Positions 8,427 through 18,828 are shown, counted from the stretch's first letter. The stretch: 31,460 nucleotides of DNA from Chloroflexota bacterium (GCA_009391845.1 QWJG01000008.1:1-31460), one strand, 5' to 3'. Numbers and translations are program-made. Notes: generated from the sequence alone by a model not told the origin.

Positions 8427-9827
8427 ATGCGCATTCTTTCGCTGAGCCACCGGCTGGCCGATCCCTTGATCGACAACCACCACATCTTCAACGCGCCCGC
8501 GGTGACCGACTACGAGGCGATCGTGGTGGACGTGGGCGGTATCGCCGAATCGATCCAGAACGCGGTAGCCGCGAGTGAGCCGTATCTCAGCTTCGCGGAT
8601 CTGACGGTGGTGAACGGCGAGCCGATCGATGGCGTGACGGGAATCGCCGACACGCTGCGGCGCCGGCTGGACGAGTTCACGCGCGCACTGGAACGCGGCG
8701 CGGTGGTGATCGTGTTAGCGCATCCGCCCTCGGCGATCTCCGGTGTTGCCGGGTACCAGGGGCTGGACCGCTACTTCTTCCTCCCGGCGCCGGCGGGGAT
8801 GGCGTGGGATTCGACGCTGCTGCGCGGCAGCGCCGGGTCGACCGCGGCGATCACGGCCGCGGAGCACCCGGCCGTCGAGGTGATCGAGTCGTACCGGCGC
8901 GATCTGCTGTACCGCTGCTTCTTCAACGATCGCGCGCCCGGGTTCGCCGGTACGGCGCGGGTGATCGCGCGCTCCGAGGGCGGCCTGCCGATCGGCGTCG
9001 AGTTCCCGGTGTTGAACGGCCGGGTGATCTTCCTGCCGTCCCCGCGCCAGAACGGCGCGCGCTGGCTGGTGCAAAAGGAAAGCAAGGCGCTGATCGCGGC
9101 GTTCCGCGAGTTGCTGGGACACGCCGACGAGGACGCGCCGCGCTGGACCGCACAGGTGGAGATCCCGGAGATGCAAGCACGGACCCGCGAACGCGATCTA
9201 CGCCAGGCGGCGGTGGAACGCGCAACCTCGGAACTGGCCGAGGCGGAGGGCGACCTCGCCGAGCGAGCGAGCTTGCGAGACACGCTCTGGCGCACGGGCG
9301 ACATTGGGCTGCAGCCGGCGGTGATTCGTTGCGCGGAACTGCTGGGCTTCGAAGCGAAGGCCTCGGACACCGATGCGCCGCTGCTCACGGACGGCGATCA
9401 CGAGGTCCACTACGTGGTCGCGGGCGCCGAGGAAGCCGTGGGGATGGAGCCGCACTACCGCTTGCGGGCGCGCTTGGATGGCCTGATCGAGCGACGACAG
9501 CAGGTCGCGCGCGGGCTGGTCGTCGCGAACGGCCAGCGGCTCACCCGCCCCGAGGAACGCCAGCGCGAGATCGCACCGGCACTGAAGGTGGCGGCGGAGT
9601 CCGTCGGGTACGCGGTCGTGACGACGCGCTCGATGTTCGCGGCGGCAATCGCCTGCCTCGAGGGGTTGAGCGAGGAGAAGAAGGCGGCGATCCGCACGCG
9701 CCTGCTGAACGTCAACGGCGTGGTGACGATCGACGATCTCCTACCGGCCGCACAAGCGACCTCGGAGACCGAGCCGCCCGAGGAGCCGGCGGCCGTTCCC
9801 GCCGACGCCGTAGCCGCCGAGGGCTAG
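8427..9827 (+). CDS. Two-domain protein of unknown function (amidotransferase-like fold plus degenerate nuclease-like domain)
   Basis: A 466-aa soluble protein I cannot assign. Residues 1-230 look like an alpha/beta domain, starting MRILSLSHRL with VVDVGG at 33-38. It ends in a GVEFP...NGRVIFLP block (190-204), reminiscent of amidotransferase-like or ThuA-like folds, but no Cys-His catalytic pair is evident. Residues 245-285 are charged and helical, probably coiled coil. Residues 295-410 (AELLGFEA, VVANGQRL..PEER, GYAVVTTRSMF) resemble the spacing of PD-(D/E)XK/Mrr-like nucleases, yet the expected E-x-K is missing. The last about 30 residues are Pro/Ala/Glu-rich. The fold statements are inference from pattern, not a search. 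A TAAACT box lies about 40 bases before the ATG. Confidence 0.75.
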   Translation: MRILSLSHRLADPLIDNHHIFNAPAVTDYEAIVVDVGGIAESIQNAVAASEPYLSFADLTVVNGEPIDGVTGIADTLRRRLDEFTRALERGAVVIVLAHPPSAISGVAGYQGLDRYFFLPAPAGMAWDSTLLRGSAGSTAAITAAEHPAVEVIESYRRDLLYRCFFNDRAPGFAGTARVIARSEGGLPIGVEFPVLNGRVIFLPSPRQNGARWLVQKESKALIAAFRELLGHADEDAPRWTAQVEIPEMQARTRERDLRQAAVERATSELAEAEGDLAERASLRDTLWRTGDIGLQPAVIRCAELLGFEAKASDTDAPLLTDGDHEVHYVVAGAEEAVGMEPHYRLRARLDGLIERRQQVARGLVVANGQRLTRPEERQREIAPALKVAAESVGYAVVTTRSMFAAAIACLEGLSEEKKAAIRTRLLNVNGVVTIDDLLPAAQATSETEPPEEPAAVPADAVAAEG

Positions 9828-9867
9828 GCCGGCCCCACACCTCCCGACGGCAGACTGACCTCGGCCG

Positions 9868-10485
9868 TTACGACTGGTCGCTGGCGTCGCGGTTGCGGGG
9901 CCGGGCGCGTAGCTGCTTGATCCGCTCCTCATTCGTCGAGTCCTCGATCAGCGTCCGCAGTCGCCGCTGACGCGTCTCGTCGCGCTTGGCGCTCATCACC
10001 CAGTGGATCGCCCCGTTCCGGTAGCCAGCGGGCTGTGTCTCGAAGAAGGCCAGCGCCGCGGGCGCCGCCTCCAGTTCATCGCGGTACGCCACCGGCAGCG
10101 AGGCCGGGCTGCCCCGCTCAAACGAGTAGCCGGCGGATACGTCGACTCGGCCGTCGAACGCGGCGATGCCGGCCGGCCGCATCCGTCCCGCGCTACGAAG
10201 CTCCTCGATGCGAGCGATGTTCTTCGCGCTCCACTTGCTGCGCGCGCGGCGTGGTGTGAAGCGGATGCTGTAGCGATCCGCGTCGACACTGCGGCGAATG
10301 CCATCGATCCAGCCGTGGCAGAGCGCCTCATCGACGGATTCGTTCCAGCTGAGCGTCGGATGACCGGTGCCCTGCTTCCAGAACCCGACCAGCAGCTCGT
10401 CCGCGGTGGCGGCGTGCCGTTCAAGCCAGGCACCGAACGCAGCGGCGCTGGCGAGGAAGAGGGGAGCTGGAGGCGGCTCAGGCAC
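9868..10485 (-). CDS. YdeI/OmpD-associated family protein
   Basis: 205 aa with the family's conserved blocks: ELLVGFWKQGTG near residue 31, SWNESVDEALCHGWIDG (about 46-62), YSIRFTPRR.RSKWSAKN (about 72-89), and a C-terminal region with a basic stretch (SAKRDETRQRR). Relatives are annotated as 'bacteriocin-protection' proteins, but the biochemical activity is not established. It follows fabV by 20 bases on the same strand and converges with the 466-aa gene, so it is probably second in a fabV unit. Confidence 0.85.
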   Translation of the reverse strand: MPEPPPAPLFLASAAAFGAWLERHAATADELLVGFWKQGTGHPTLSWNESVDEALCHGWIDGIRRSVDADRYSIRFTPRRARSKWSAKNIARIEELRSAGRMRPAGIAAFDGRVDVSAGYSFERGSPASLPVAYRDELEAAPAALAFFETQPAGYRNGAIHWVMSAKRDETRQRRLRTLIEDSTNEERIKQLRARPRNRDASDQS

Positions 10486-10505
10486 GCGTGGCGACGGCGG
10501 GACGC

Positions 10506-11705
10506 TCAGGGAGCGACGGGCAGCGGGAAGTGCCGATCGATCTCGGTGGGTTGTGAGTAGTCGACCCCGTCGACGCCGAAGCCGAACAACCCCTCGAAAT
10601 AGCGCCGGTAGCCGGCGTAGTCCGTCAGTTCATGCAGGGTCTCGGTGGTGACGCTGTCCCAGCGCTCGCGGACCTCGCGCTGCACGTCCTCGCGCATCTC
10701 CAGGTCGTCCAGGCGGATGCGCTGCTGGTCGTCGACGATCGGCGTGCGACCGGGTCCGAGGTGATCACCGAAGAGGCGGATGATCTGCTCGATCGGCCCT
10801 TCATGAATCTCGCGCTGCTTCATCGTCTTGAAGAGCAGGCTGAGGTAGAGCGGGACCCCCGGGATGGCGCTGCTGGCCTGGGTGACAACACCCTTGTTAA
10901 TGCTGACCCACGCTCCACCGCTGTGCTCCGCGAGCAGCGCGTCCAGATCGGCGGCCGTCGCTTCGAGGTCTTCCTTGGCGCGGCCGATCGTGCCGTGGCG
11001 ATAAATCGGCGCGGTGACCTCCGGACCGATGTAGGAGTAGGCGACGACGCGGCAGCCCTCGGCGAGGAGGCCTTCCTCGTGGAGCAGCTCGACCCAGGCG
11101 CGCCAGTCTTCGCCGCCCATGACCTTGCGCGTCGCTTCGATCTCCTCGTCGGTCGCCGGTTCAATCGTGCCGTCAACGATCTCGTGGCGGCGGAGATCGA
11201 CAAGCTTCCCGGAGTACGGCTCACCGACGGGCTTGAGCGCGCTGCTCCAGATCGTGCCGTCCGTATCGCGGCGGCGCGGGGCGGCGAGACTGTAGACGAA
11301 GGTATCGAGGGGACCGAACCGATCGCGCAACGAGCGCACGACTTCGCGCTTCACCTCGTCGGAGAACGCGTCGCCGTTGATGGTCTCAACGTGGACACCA
11401 GCTTCGTCGGCGAGCCGGTGCGCCTCGACGAGGTTGTACCAGCCGGCGCTGCCGGTCTTGGCGTCACTCGGCTCCTTCTCGAAGCAGACGCCGAGCGTCG
11501 AGGCGCCGTAGCCAAAGGCGGTCACGAGGAAACTGGCCAGCCCGTACCCGGTGCTGGATCCAACGACGAGGGCGTTACCGAGTGAGCCACGGGCGCCAGC
11601 GCGCGCGAGTTCGACCTGGTGGCGCACGTTCGCCGCGCAGCCCTCGGGATGGGCGGTCAGCGAAATGAAGCCACGGATGCGCGGCTCGACGATCTGCTCA
11701 GTCAT
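10506..11705 (-). CDS. fabV: Enoyl-ACP / trans-2-enoyl-CoA reductase, FabV type
   Basis: FabV reduces trans-2-enoyl thioesters with NADH in the last step of each fatty-acid elongation round; FabV enzymes are typically triclosan-insensitive. The protein is 399 aa (family about 400). It has the nucleotide loop VVGSSTGYGLASF (residues 48-60) and the family's catalytic Tyr-(x)8-Lys as Tyr235 and Lys244 within IYRHGTIGRAK. The ATG at 11703-11705 is preceded by GGAGGAAGC, a strong Shine-Dalgarno. A longer frame to 11792 is not needed. A possible promoter upstream has -10 TACGCT (complement of 11736-11741) with TGCGAC 17 bases before it. Confidence 0.93.
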   Translation of the reverse strand: MTEQIVEPRIRGFISLTAHPEGCAANVRHQVELARAGARGSLGNALVVGSSTGYGLASFLVTAFGYGASTLGVCFEKEPSDAKTGSAGWYNLVEAHRLADEAGVHVETINGDAFSDEVKREVVRSLRDRFGPLDTFVYSLAAPRRRDTDGTIWSSALKPVGEPYSGKLVDLRRHEIVDGTIEPATDEEIEATRKVMGGEDWRAWVELLHEEGLLAEGCRVVAYSYIGPEVTAPIYRHGTIGRAKEDLEATAADLDALLAEHSGGAWVSINKGVVTQASSAIPGVPLYLSLLFKTMKQREIHEGPIEQIIRLFGDHLGPGRTPIVDDQQRIRLDDLEMREDVQREVRERWDSVTTETLHELTDYAGYRRYFEGLFGFGVDGVDYSQPTEIDRHFPLPVAP

Positions 11706-11840
11706 GCTTCCTCCGTGCCGAAGGTACCGGGCGGCAGCGTAGCGCATGGAGACGGTCGGTCGCAGCGGGCGACCGGAGGAGGGGCGGAGCACCCTCGTCA
11801 GTGACGCCGCAGTGACGCGGTTCTCGTGCGGGGGTTGGCG

Positions 11841-13658
<1,818 letters not shown>

Positions 13659-13747
13659 GATCCGAGAGTATCCGGCGCCGCGACTATGCGTGCGGCCCGC
13701 GCGACGGACCGAGGTCGCGAACACCGACCACGGATCGCCCCACAACG

Positions 13748-13777
13748 CACGAGGCGAGCCGGATGGCTCGCCTCGTG
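13748..13777. terminator. Perfect 13-bp hairpin between oppF and lepA
   Basis: CACGAGGCGAGCC (13748-13760), a GGAT loop, and its exact complement (13765-13777). It lies 25 bases beyond the OppF-type stop codon and about 90 bases before lepA, on the minus strand. There is no clear U-tract on either strand. A terminator or mRNA-stabilising stem is likely, but the mechanism is uncertain. Confidence 0.55.
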
Positions 13778-13802
13778 GTGTCTGGCAACGCTGGCGGCTG
13801 AC

Positions 13803-14855
13803 CTAGACGACGTTCTCCGGGGCCTCCGCGAGGTGACAGGCAACCCAGTGATTCGGGAGCAACTCCCGCCATTCCGGGATTTCCTGCCGACATACGTCCT
13901 CGGCGATTGGACAACGGGTGTGGAAGACACAACCGGGGGGCGGCCGCAGCGGCGACGGGACGTCGCCTTGCAGCACGATGCGCTCACGGGTGCGCTCGAT
14001 CTCCGGGTCCGTAATCGGAATCGCGGAGAGGAGAGCCTGCGTGTACGGGTGCAACGGCAGCTCGTAGAGCTCGTTGGACTCCGACAGCTCCATCATCTTG
14101 CCCAGGTACATGACGGCGACGCGGTCCGAGATGTGACGGACGACGGCGAGGTCGTGGGCGATGAAGAGGTAGGTGAGGTTGAACTCCGCCTGGAGGTCCT
14201 CCATCAGGTTGATGATCTGCGCCTGAATGGAGACGTCGAGCGCGGAAACCGGCTCGTCGGCCACGATGAAGTCTGGCTCCACCGCGAGTGCACGGGCGAT
14301 GCCGATGCGCTGACGCTGACCACCCGAGAACTCGTGCGGGTAGCGCTTGGCGAAGAGCGGGTTGAGACCGACCGCGTTCATGATGTATTCGATGCGGTCG
14401 CGGCGTTCCTGGCCCTTGTACAGACCGTGAATCGCCATCGGCTCGCCGACGATCTGGGCGACGCTCATGCGCGGGTTCAGGCTGGAGAACGGGTCCTGGA
14501 AGATCATCTGCATCCGGCGGCGGAAGCGCCGCAGGTTGCCACCCTTCAGGGTGGTCAGCTCTTCCCCATCAAACTTGACGCTGCCGGCGGTCGGCCGGTG
14601 CAGCTGGAGGATGGCGCGTCCGGTGGTGGACTTGCCACATCCTGATTCGCCGACGAGGCCCAGGGTCTCTTTTCGTTCGACGTGGAAGCTGATGCCATCC
14701 ACGGCGCGGACATCGGCGACCTTGCGCTGGATGAACAACCCGGAGGTGACCGGGAAGTACATCTTGAGGCCTTCGACCTCCAGCAGGCGGTCGCCGGTGC
14801 TCTCGCGGATCTCGGCGCGCTGGGTGGTAACGGGTACCGCGGTGTCAGTGGTCAT
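13803..14855 (-). CDS. Oligopeptide/dipeptide ABC transporter ATP-binding protein, OppF/DppF type
   Basis: A 350-aa ATPase that would power a peptide or related importer together with the OppD-type partner. It has Walker [10 protein letters not shown], a Q-loop (MIFQDP), the signature [15 protein letters not shown], Walker B ([13 protein letters not shown]), and the H-loop in [10 protein letters not shown]. The C-terminal oligo_HPY region ([14 protein letters not shown]) and a Cys-containing tail ([15 protein letters not shown]) are characteristic of peptide-family ATPases. The start lies 6 bases after the OppD-type stop codon. Permease and binding-protein genes are absent from the window. 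Confidence 0.92.
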   Translation of the reverse strand: MTTDTAVPVTTQRAEIRESTGDRLLEVEGLKMYFPVTSGLFIQRKVADVRAVDGISFHVERKETLGLVGESGCGKSTTGRAILQLHRPTAGSVKFDGEELTTLKGGNLRRFRRRMQMIFQDPFSSLNPRMSVAQIVGEPMAIHGLYKGQERRDRIEYIMNAVGLNPLFAKRYPHEFSGGQRQRIGIARALAVEPDFIVADEPVSALDVSIQAQIINLMEDLQAEFNLTYLFIAHDLAVVRHISDRVAVMYLGKMMELSESNELYELPLHPYTQALLSAIPITDPEIERTRERIVLQGDVPSPLRPPPGCVFHTRCPIAEDVCRQEIPEWRELLPNHWVACHLAEAPENVV

Positions 14856-14861
14856 CAGGCC

Positions 14862-15899
14862 CTATCCTACCGCGCCGACCGCCTCGAGGCGGGTCCGCAG
14901 GTCTTGCTCGATGCGGGTCTTCTCATCCGTCTTTGGATTCCGCCAGCAGGCAGCTTTGTGCCCCGGCTCCTTCTCCTCGAGCGGTGGCTTCTCCGTCTGA
15001 CACTTCTCGATCGCCCACGCGCAACGCGGCTCGAACGCACAACCCGGGATCGGGTCGACGAGCAGCGGCGGCTGGCCCTCGATGGTGGAGAGACGGCGGT
15101 GCTCGGTGTCGTCCAGACGCGGGACGGACTCCAGGAGACCGACGGTGTACGGGTGACGCGCACGCTTGAAGACGTCGACAGCGGTACCGCTCTCGACAAT
15201 CTCACCGGCGTACATGACGTTGACGCGGTCCGCGTAACGGGCCACCACCCCAAGGTTGTGGGTGATGACAAGGACGGCCGTGCCAAACTCCTGCGACAGG
15301 TTGGCCATGATCTCGAGGATCTGCGCCTGAATGGTCACGTCGAGTGCGGTCGTTGGCTCGTCGGCGATCAGGAGTTTCGGGTTGCAGGAGAGCGCCATGG
15401 CGATCATCACGCGCTGACGCATACCGCCCGAGAACTGGTGCGGGTAATCCTTGATGCGCTGTCCGGCCTCCGGAATACCAACGAGCTCAAGAAGCTCGAT
15501 GGCACGGGCGGTCGCTTCGCTTTCCTCGAGGCCGAGGTGGAGCTGAATCGACTCCCGGATTTGCGCACCAATGGTGAGCACCGGATTGAGCGAGGTCATC
15601 GGCTCCTGGAACACCATCGCGATGTCGTTCCCGCGGATGCTGCGCATCTCGGAATCGGAGACCTTGAGGAGGTCACGACCCTCGAACATGATCTCGCCGT
15701 CGACGATTCGACCCGGCGGGTTAGGGATCAGGCGCAGGATCGACATCGCGGTCACGGACTTGCCGCACCCCGATTCACCGACCAGCGCGAGTGTTTCCCC
15801 TTCATCGAGGTCCCACGTTACCCCGTCAACGGCCCGAACCACGCCTTCTTCAGTGAAGAAGTGCGTTCGAAGGTTCTTGACCTCCAACAGCTTTGCCAT
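14862..15899 (-). CDS. Oligopeptide/dipeptide ABC transporter ATP-binding protein, OppD/DppD type
   Basis: 345 aa, partner of the OppF-type ATPase. It shows Walker [10 protein letters not shown], a Q-loop ([12 protein letters not shown]), the signature [15 protein letters not shown], Walker B ([12 protein letters not shown]), the H-loop VITHNLGVV, and the oligo_HPY motif [12 protein letters not shown]. The Cys-rich tail reads [17 protein letters not shown] chose the ATG at 15897-15899 (MAKLLEV) because GGGAGA lies 5 bases upstream. A TTG at 15911 would add four residues. The gene lies just downstream of tRNA-Leu on the same strand. Substrate specificity cannot be read from the ATPases. Confidence 0.92.
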   Translation of the reverse strand: MAKLLEVKNLRTHFFTEEGVVRAVDGVTWDLDEGETLALVGESGCGKSVTAMSILRLIPNPPGRIVDGEIMFEGRDLLKVSDSEMRSIRGNDIAMVFQEPMTSLNPVLTIGAQIRESIQLHLGLEESEATARAIELLELVGIPEAGQRIKDYPHQFSGGMRQRVMIAMALSCNPKLLIADEPTTALDVTIQAQILEIMANLSQEFGTAVLVITHNLGVVARYADRVNVMYAGEIVESGTAVDVFKRARHPYTVGLLESVPRLDDTEHRRLSTIEGQPPLLVDPIPGCAFEPRCAWAIEKCQTEKPPLEEKEPGHKAACWRNPKTDEKTRIEQDLRTRLEAVGAVG

Positions 15900-15967
15900 G
15901 GAGTCTCCCAACTACCTTTGGCGCCCACGCACGCAACGTCTCGACTCCCCGGCTCACCGAGTTGCGG

Positions 15968-16052
15968 TGGTGGGGAAGAGGAGACTCGAACTCCTACGCC
16001 TTGCGGCACGTGATCCTAAATCACGCTCGTCTGCCAGTTCCGACACTTCCCC
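15968..16052 (-). tRNA. tRNA-Leu (anticodon UAG)
   Basis: Read on the minus strand: acceptor GGGGAAG/CTTCCCC, anticodon stem CGTGA/TCACG with loop TTTAGGA giving UAG. It has a long class II variable arm with a TGCCGCAAGGCGT stem-loop, T arm AGGAG-TTCGAGT-CTCCT, discriminator A, and encoded CCA. Total 85 nt including CCA. It reads CUA and, with wobble, other CUN leucine codons. Confidence 0.97.
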
Positions 16053-16180
16053 AGTTGCACCGCATCTCTACGTTCGATCCGCGTCCCTACGTCGATCCGC
16101 TGGCTGCGGCGAGCGCTCACTCTAACAACGTTCGCGATAGATGGGGGGCGGCGTCGCGCCCAATTCTTCCGTTCCGTTGT

Positions 16181-16255
16181 TGGTGAGCCCCCCGGGATTC
16201 GAACCCGGAACCGGCTGATTAAGAGTCAGCTGCTCTGCCATTGAGCTAGAGGCCC
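16181..16255 (-). tRNA. tRNA-Lys (anticodon CUU)
   Basis: On the minus strand the acceptor GGGCCTC pairs with GGGGCTC (one G-U). The D arm is GCTC...GAGC, the anticodon stem GCTGA/TCAGC with loop CTCTTAA gives CUU, and the T arm is CCGGG-TTCGAAT-CCCGG. Discriminator A and CCA are encoded. It reads AAG. Confidence 0.97.
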
Positions 16256-16261
16256 GCGCGA

Positions 16262-16291
16262 ACGGTAGCAACGCCAATCTGAGGGTGTCAA
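16262..16291 (-). promoter_or_regulatory. Sigma-70-type promoter of tRNA-Lys
   Basis: On the minus strand a consensus -35 TTGACA (complement of 16286-16291) is followed after 18 bases by TACCGT (complement of 16262-16267). The -10 ends six bases before the mature 5' end of tRNA-Lys at 16255, so the transcript would begin at or near it. It may also drive tRNA-Leu and the peptide-ABC ATPases downstream. Confidence 0.65.
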
Positions 16292-16446
16292 CGAAATCCA
16301 ATTACCGATACTAGCGGCGCGCGCACACGACGCCGGATGAACGAACGCAGGAGCGGCGAACGGGACCTTTGACGGTCGCTGTGAGCGCGCCGTAGCCTGC
16401 GTCATCGGCGCGACGATCGATCCGGATCGATCGAGCCGCGTTTCCG

Positions 16447-16523
16447 GGGCGGTTAGCTCAGTTGGCTAGAGCGCAGCGTTGACATCGCTGAGGTCACTGG
16501 TTCGAGTCCAGTACCGCCCACCA
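16447..16523 (+). tRNA. tRNA-Val (anticodon GAC)
   Basis: The acceptor GGGCGGT pairs perfectly with ACCGCCC. The D arm is GCTC...GAGC, the anticodon stem CAGCG/CGCTG with loop TTGACAT gives GAC, and the T arm is CTGGT-TCGAGTC-like. Discriminator A and CCA are encoded, total 77 nt. It reads GUC and GUU. Confidence 0.97.
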
Positions 16524-16648
16524 CCGACCACCACACCCCTCGGATGATCGCGACGACCACGTCTCGCCGAGCCCTTCGCGATGACGCGCGATGGGGTGCG
16601 CTCTCGCGCATTGGCGGGCGCTGCGTCGTATGCTCGGCGGAGCATCCC

Positions 16649-16678
16649 TTGGACCACCCGCGTGGACCGAGGAATACG
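16649..16678 (+). promoter_or_regulatory. Possible promoter of the thrS T-box leader
   Basis: TTGGAC (16649-16654) and AATACG (16673-16678) are 18 bases apart. They lie immediately before the predicted 5' strand of T-box stem I, which starts near 16682. The -10 match is weak, so this is a positional argument more than a sequence one. Confidence 0.3.
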
Positions 16679-16681
16679 AGC

Positions 16682-16932
16682 GATGACGGGGACACGTCGC
16701 CCCACGCTCGATCGGCGCCAGAGAGCAGGGGCCACCGGCTGGAAGCCCCGCCGCCGATCGTGAGGCGATACCACCCCTGAGCCCGCGGGCGAACCCGCGG
16801 CGGCTGCCCCCGTTACGGGCCAACGAAGCCTCGAGGCCGATCCCGCACCGGGGACGCGGCCACGAGGGAATTCGGGTGGAACCACGAGAGCGCGCGTCTC
16901 TCGTCCCGTGGGACGAGTGGCGCGCGCTTTTC
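16682..16932 (+). promoter_or_regulatory. T-box riboswitch, threonine-specific, upstream of thrS
   Basis: A T-box senses uncharged tRNA-Thr and then lets transcription continue into thrS. Stem I base: GGGG (16688-16691) pairs with CCCC (16774-16777), flanked by GATGA and TGAG as in the K-turn. The stem above is GTCGCC (16696-16701) with GGCGAT (16764-16769). Between them on the 3' side lies the specifier loop, ACC at 16770-16772 (a Thr codon) followed by A. The distal AGAGAGC...GG motif is at 16720-16729. A CGAA-capped hairpin (16783-16800) follows. The T-box proper, GGGTGGAACC, is at 16874-16883; its TGGA should pair with a tRNA ending UCCA. A terminator follows. About 60 bases separate it from the thrS start. 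Confidence 0.92.
16889..16932 (+). terminator. Intrinsic terminator of the T-box leader
   Basis: AGCGCGCG (16889-16896) pairs with CGCGCGCT (16921-16928), and inside it CTCGTCC (16900-16906) pairs with GGACGAG (16911-16917) around a CGTG loop. TTTT follows at 16928-16931. It lies directly after the T-box sequence, as expected for the terminator that competes with the antiterminator. Confidence 0.88.
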
Positions 16933-16995
16933 TGTGTGCGCGCTCCGCGCCACCTCCGGGCGGCGCGGGCGTGGAGAGTCGAGGGAGCAGACGAG

Positions 16996-18792
16996 ATGAC
17001 GATGGAAGAACTGGGCGAGGCCGTCGCGCACGAGGAAGACGTGCCGTGGGCCGACCTGGAGCCAGACGAACAGCTACGGCGGATGCGGCATTCAGCGGCA
17101 CACGTGCTGGCCGAGGCCGTGCTGGAAATGTTCCCGGAGGGGAAGTACGCGATCGGCCCCCCGATCGAGAACGGCTTCTACTACGACTTCGATCTGCCTC
17201 GCTCCCTCACCCCCGAGGACCTCGCCAACCTCGAACGCCGCATGAAGCGGACCGTGAAGCGCAACGTGCCGATCGAGGGCGAGTGGATCCCGAAGGCCCA
17301 GGCCGAGGAGATCTTCAAGGACCAGCCGTACAAGCTGGAGCTGATCGCCAACCTCGAGGGCGACCTCGTGGGGCACTTCAAGCACGCCAAGTTCGAAGAC
17401 CTCTGCCGCGGCGGTCACACCGAACGCACGGGCAAGCTCGGCGCCTTCAAGCTCACGCACAGCGCGGGCGCCTACTGGCGCGGCGACGAGAAGAACAAGA
17501 TGCTCCAGCGCATCTACGGCGTGCTCTTCCCCACGCAGGAAGAGCTGGACGCCTACCTCGCGGCCCGCGAAGAGGCGGAGCGCCGCGACCACCGACGGGT
17601 CGGCCGTGAGCTGGATCTGTTCTCCACGCACGAGGAGTACGGCCCGGGCCTGATCTACTGGCACCCGAAGGGTGGCCGCACGCGGGTCGAGATCGAGAAC
17701 GCCTGGCGCGAGGAACACTTCGCCGCGGACTACGAGATCGTCTACACGCCGCACGTCGGGCGCGCGACGCTCTGGGAGACGTCGGGCCACCTCGATTTCT
17801 ACGCCGACAGCATGTACTCGCCGATGGACATCGACGGGAACGACTACTACCTGAAGCCGATGAACTGCCCGTTCCACGTGCAGATCTACAAGAACACGAA
17901 GCGCTCCTACCGCGAGCTGCCGATGAAGCTGGCGGAGTTGGGCACGGTCTACCGCTACGAGCGCTCCGGTGTACTGCACGGAATGATGCGCGTCCGCGGG
18001 TTCACCCAGGACGACGCCCACATCATCTGCACGCCGGAACAGGTCGAGGACGAAATCGTCGAGGTGGTGGAGTTCGTCCTCCATCTGCTGCGCCTGTTCG
18101 GCTTCGAGGAGTTCGAGGCGAGCCTCTCGACTCGACCCGAGAAATCGGTCGGTGAGCAGGAGCAGTGGGACCAGGCCGAAGACTCGCTCCGGCGGGCACT
18201 TGAACGCGCCGGCCTCGAATACGGCGTCGACGAGGGCGGCGGCGCGTTCTACGGCCCGAAGATCGACATCCACCTCAAGGACACACTCGGTCGGAAGTGG
18301 CAGTGCTCGACGGTGCAGTTCGACTTCAACCTGCCCGAGCGCTTCGACATGTCGTACGTCGGCGAGGACGGTGCGGACCACCGGCCGTACATGGTGCACC
18401 GCGCGCTGCTCGGCTCGATCGAGCGCTTCTTCGGGATCCTCGTCGAGCACTACGGCGGCGCCTTCCCGCTCTGGCTCGCGCCGGTACAGGCGATTGTGAT
18501 CCCGATCGCGGATCGGCACCTCGACTACGCGGCGCACGTCCAGCGGGAACTGAAGCAGAAGGGCTTCCGCGTCGACGTGGACAGCTCGGGCGAGCGGATG
18601 GGGAACATGATTCGCCGCGCCCAGCTCCAGAAGATTCCGTACATGCTGGTGATCGGCGATCGTGAGGCGGAAGCCGAACAGGTGGCCGTCCGCGACCGCA
18701 GTGGCGACGACCTGGGCGCGATGCCGGTATTCCAGCTCGTCGACCGGATGATCGACGAGCGCGATACGAGGAGCTACCAGCCACCAATCTAA
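16996..18792 (+). CDS. thrS: Threonine--tRNA ligase without TGS domain
   Basis: ThrRS charges tRNA-Thr with threonine using ATP. The 598-aa protein starts about 28 residues before the editing domain, so the N-terminal TGS domain of the usual about 640-aa enzyme is missing. The editing domain is intact in motif terms: HSAAH (His32, His36) and DLCRGGH. The class II catalytic core shows the zinc-site MNCPFH, motif 2 RYERSGVLHG, QDDAHI, and the C-terminal anticodon-binding domain (APVQAIVIPI...). The ATG at 16996 follows GAGGGAG by 8 bases, and an ATG at 17002 is an alternative. Expression is controlled by the T-box upstream. Confidence 0.96.
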   Translation: MTMEELGEAVAHEEDVPWADLEPDEQLRRMRHSAAHVLAEAVLEMFPEGKYAIGPPIENGFYYDFDLPRSLTPEDLANLERRMKRTVKRNVPIEGEWIPKAQAEEIFKDQPYKLELIANLEGDLVGHFKHAKFEDLCRGGHTERTGKLGAFKLTHSAGAYWRGDEKNKMLQRIYGVLFPTQEELDAYLAAREEAERRDHRRVGRELDLFSTHEEYGPGLIYWHPKGGRTRVEIENAWREEHFAADYEIVYTPHVGRATLWETSGHLDFYADSMYSPMDIDGNDYYLKPMNCPFHVQIYKNTKRSYRELPMKLAELGTVYRYERSGVLHGMMRVRGFTQDDAHIICTPEQVEDEIVEVVEFVLHLLRLFGFEEFEASLSTRPEKSVGEQEQWDQAEDSLRRALERAGLEYGVDEGGGAFYGPKIDIHLKDTLGRKWQCSTVQFDFNLPERFDMSYVGEDGADHRPYMVHRALLGSIERFFGILVEHYGGAFPLWLAPVQAIVIPIADRHLDYAAHVQRELKQKGFRVDVDSSGERMGNMIRRAQLQKIPYMLVIGDREAEAEQVAVRDRSGDDLGAMPVFQLVDRMIDERDTRSYQPPI

Positions 18793-18828
18793 CGACGTTT
18801 GGTTACTTGCCGCAGTGCGGTTGCCCGT

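Noticed and set aside
11790..11840. Hairpin/direct repeat GTCACTG between lepA and fabV
   Set aside because: The stems are only 4 bases and no U-tract follows; not convincing as a terminator.
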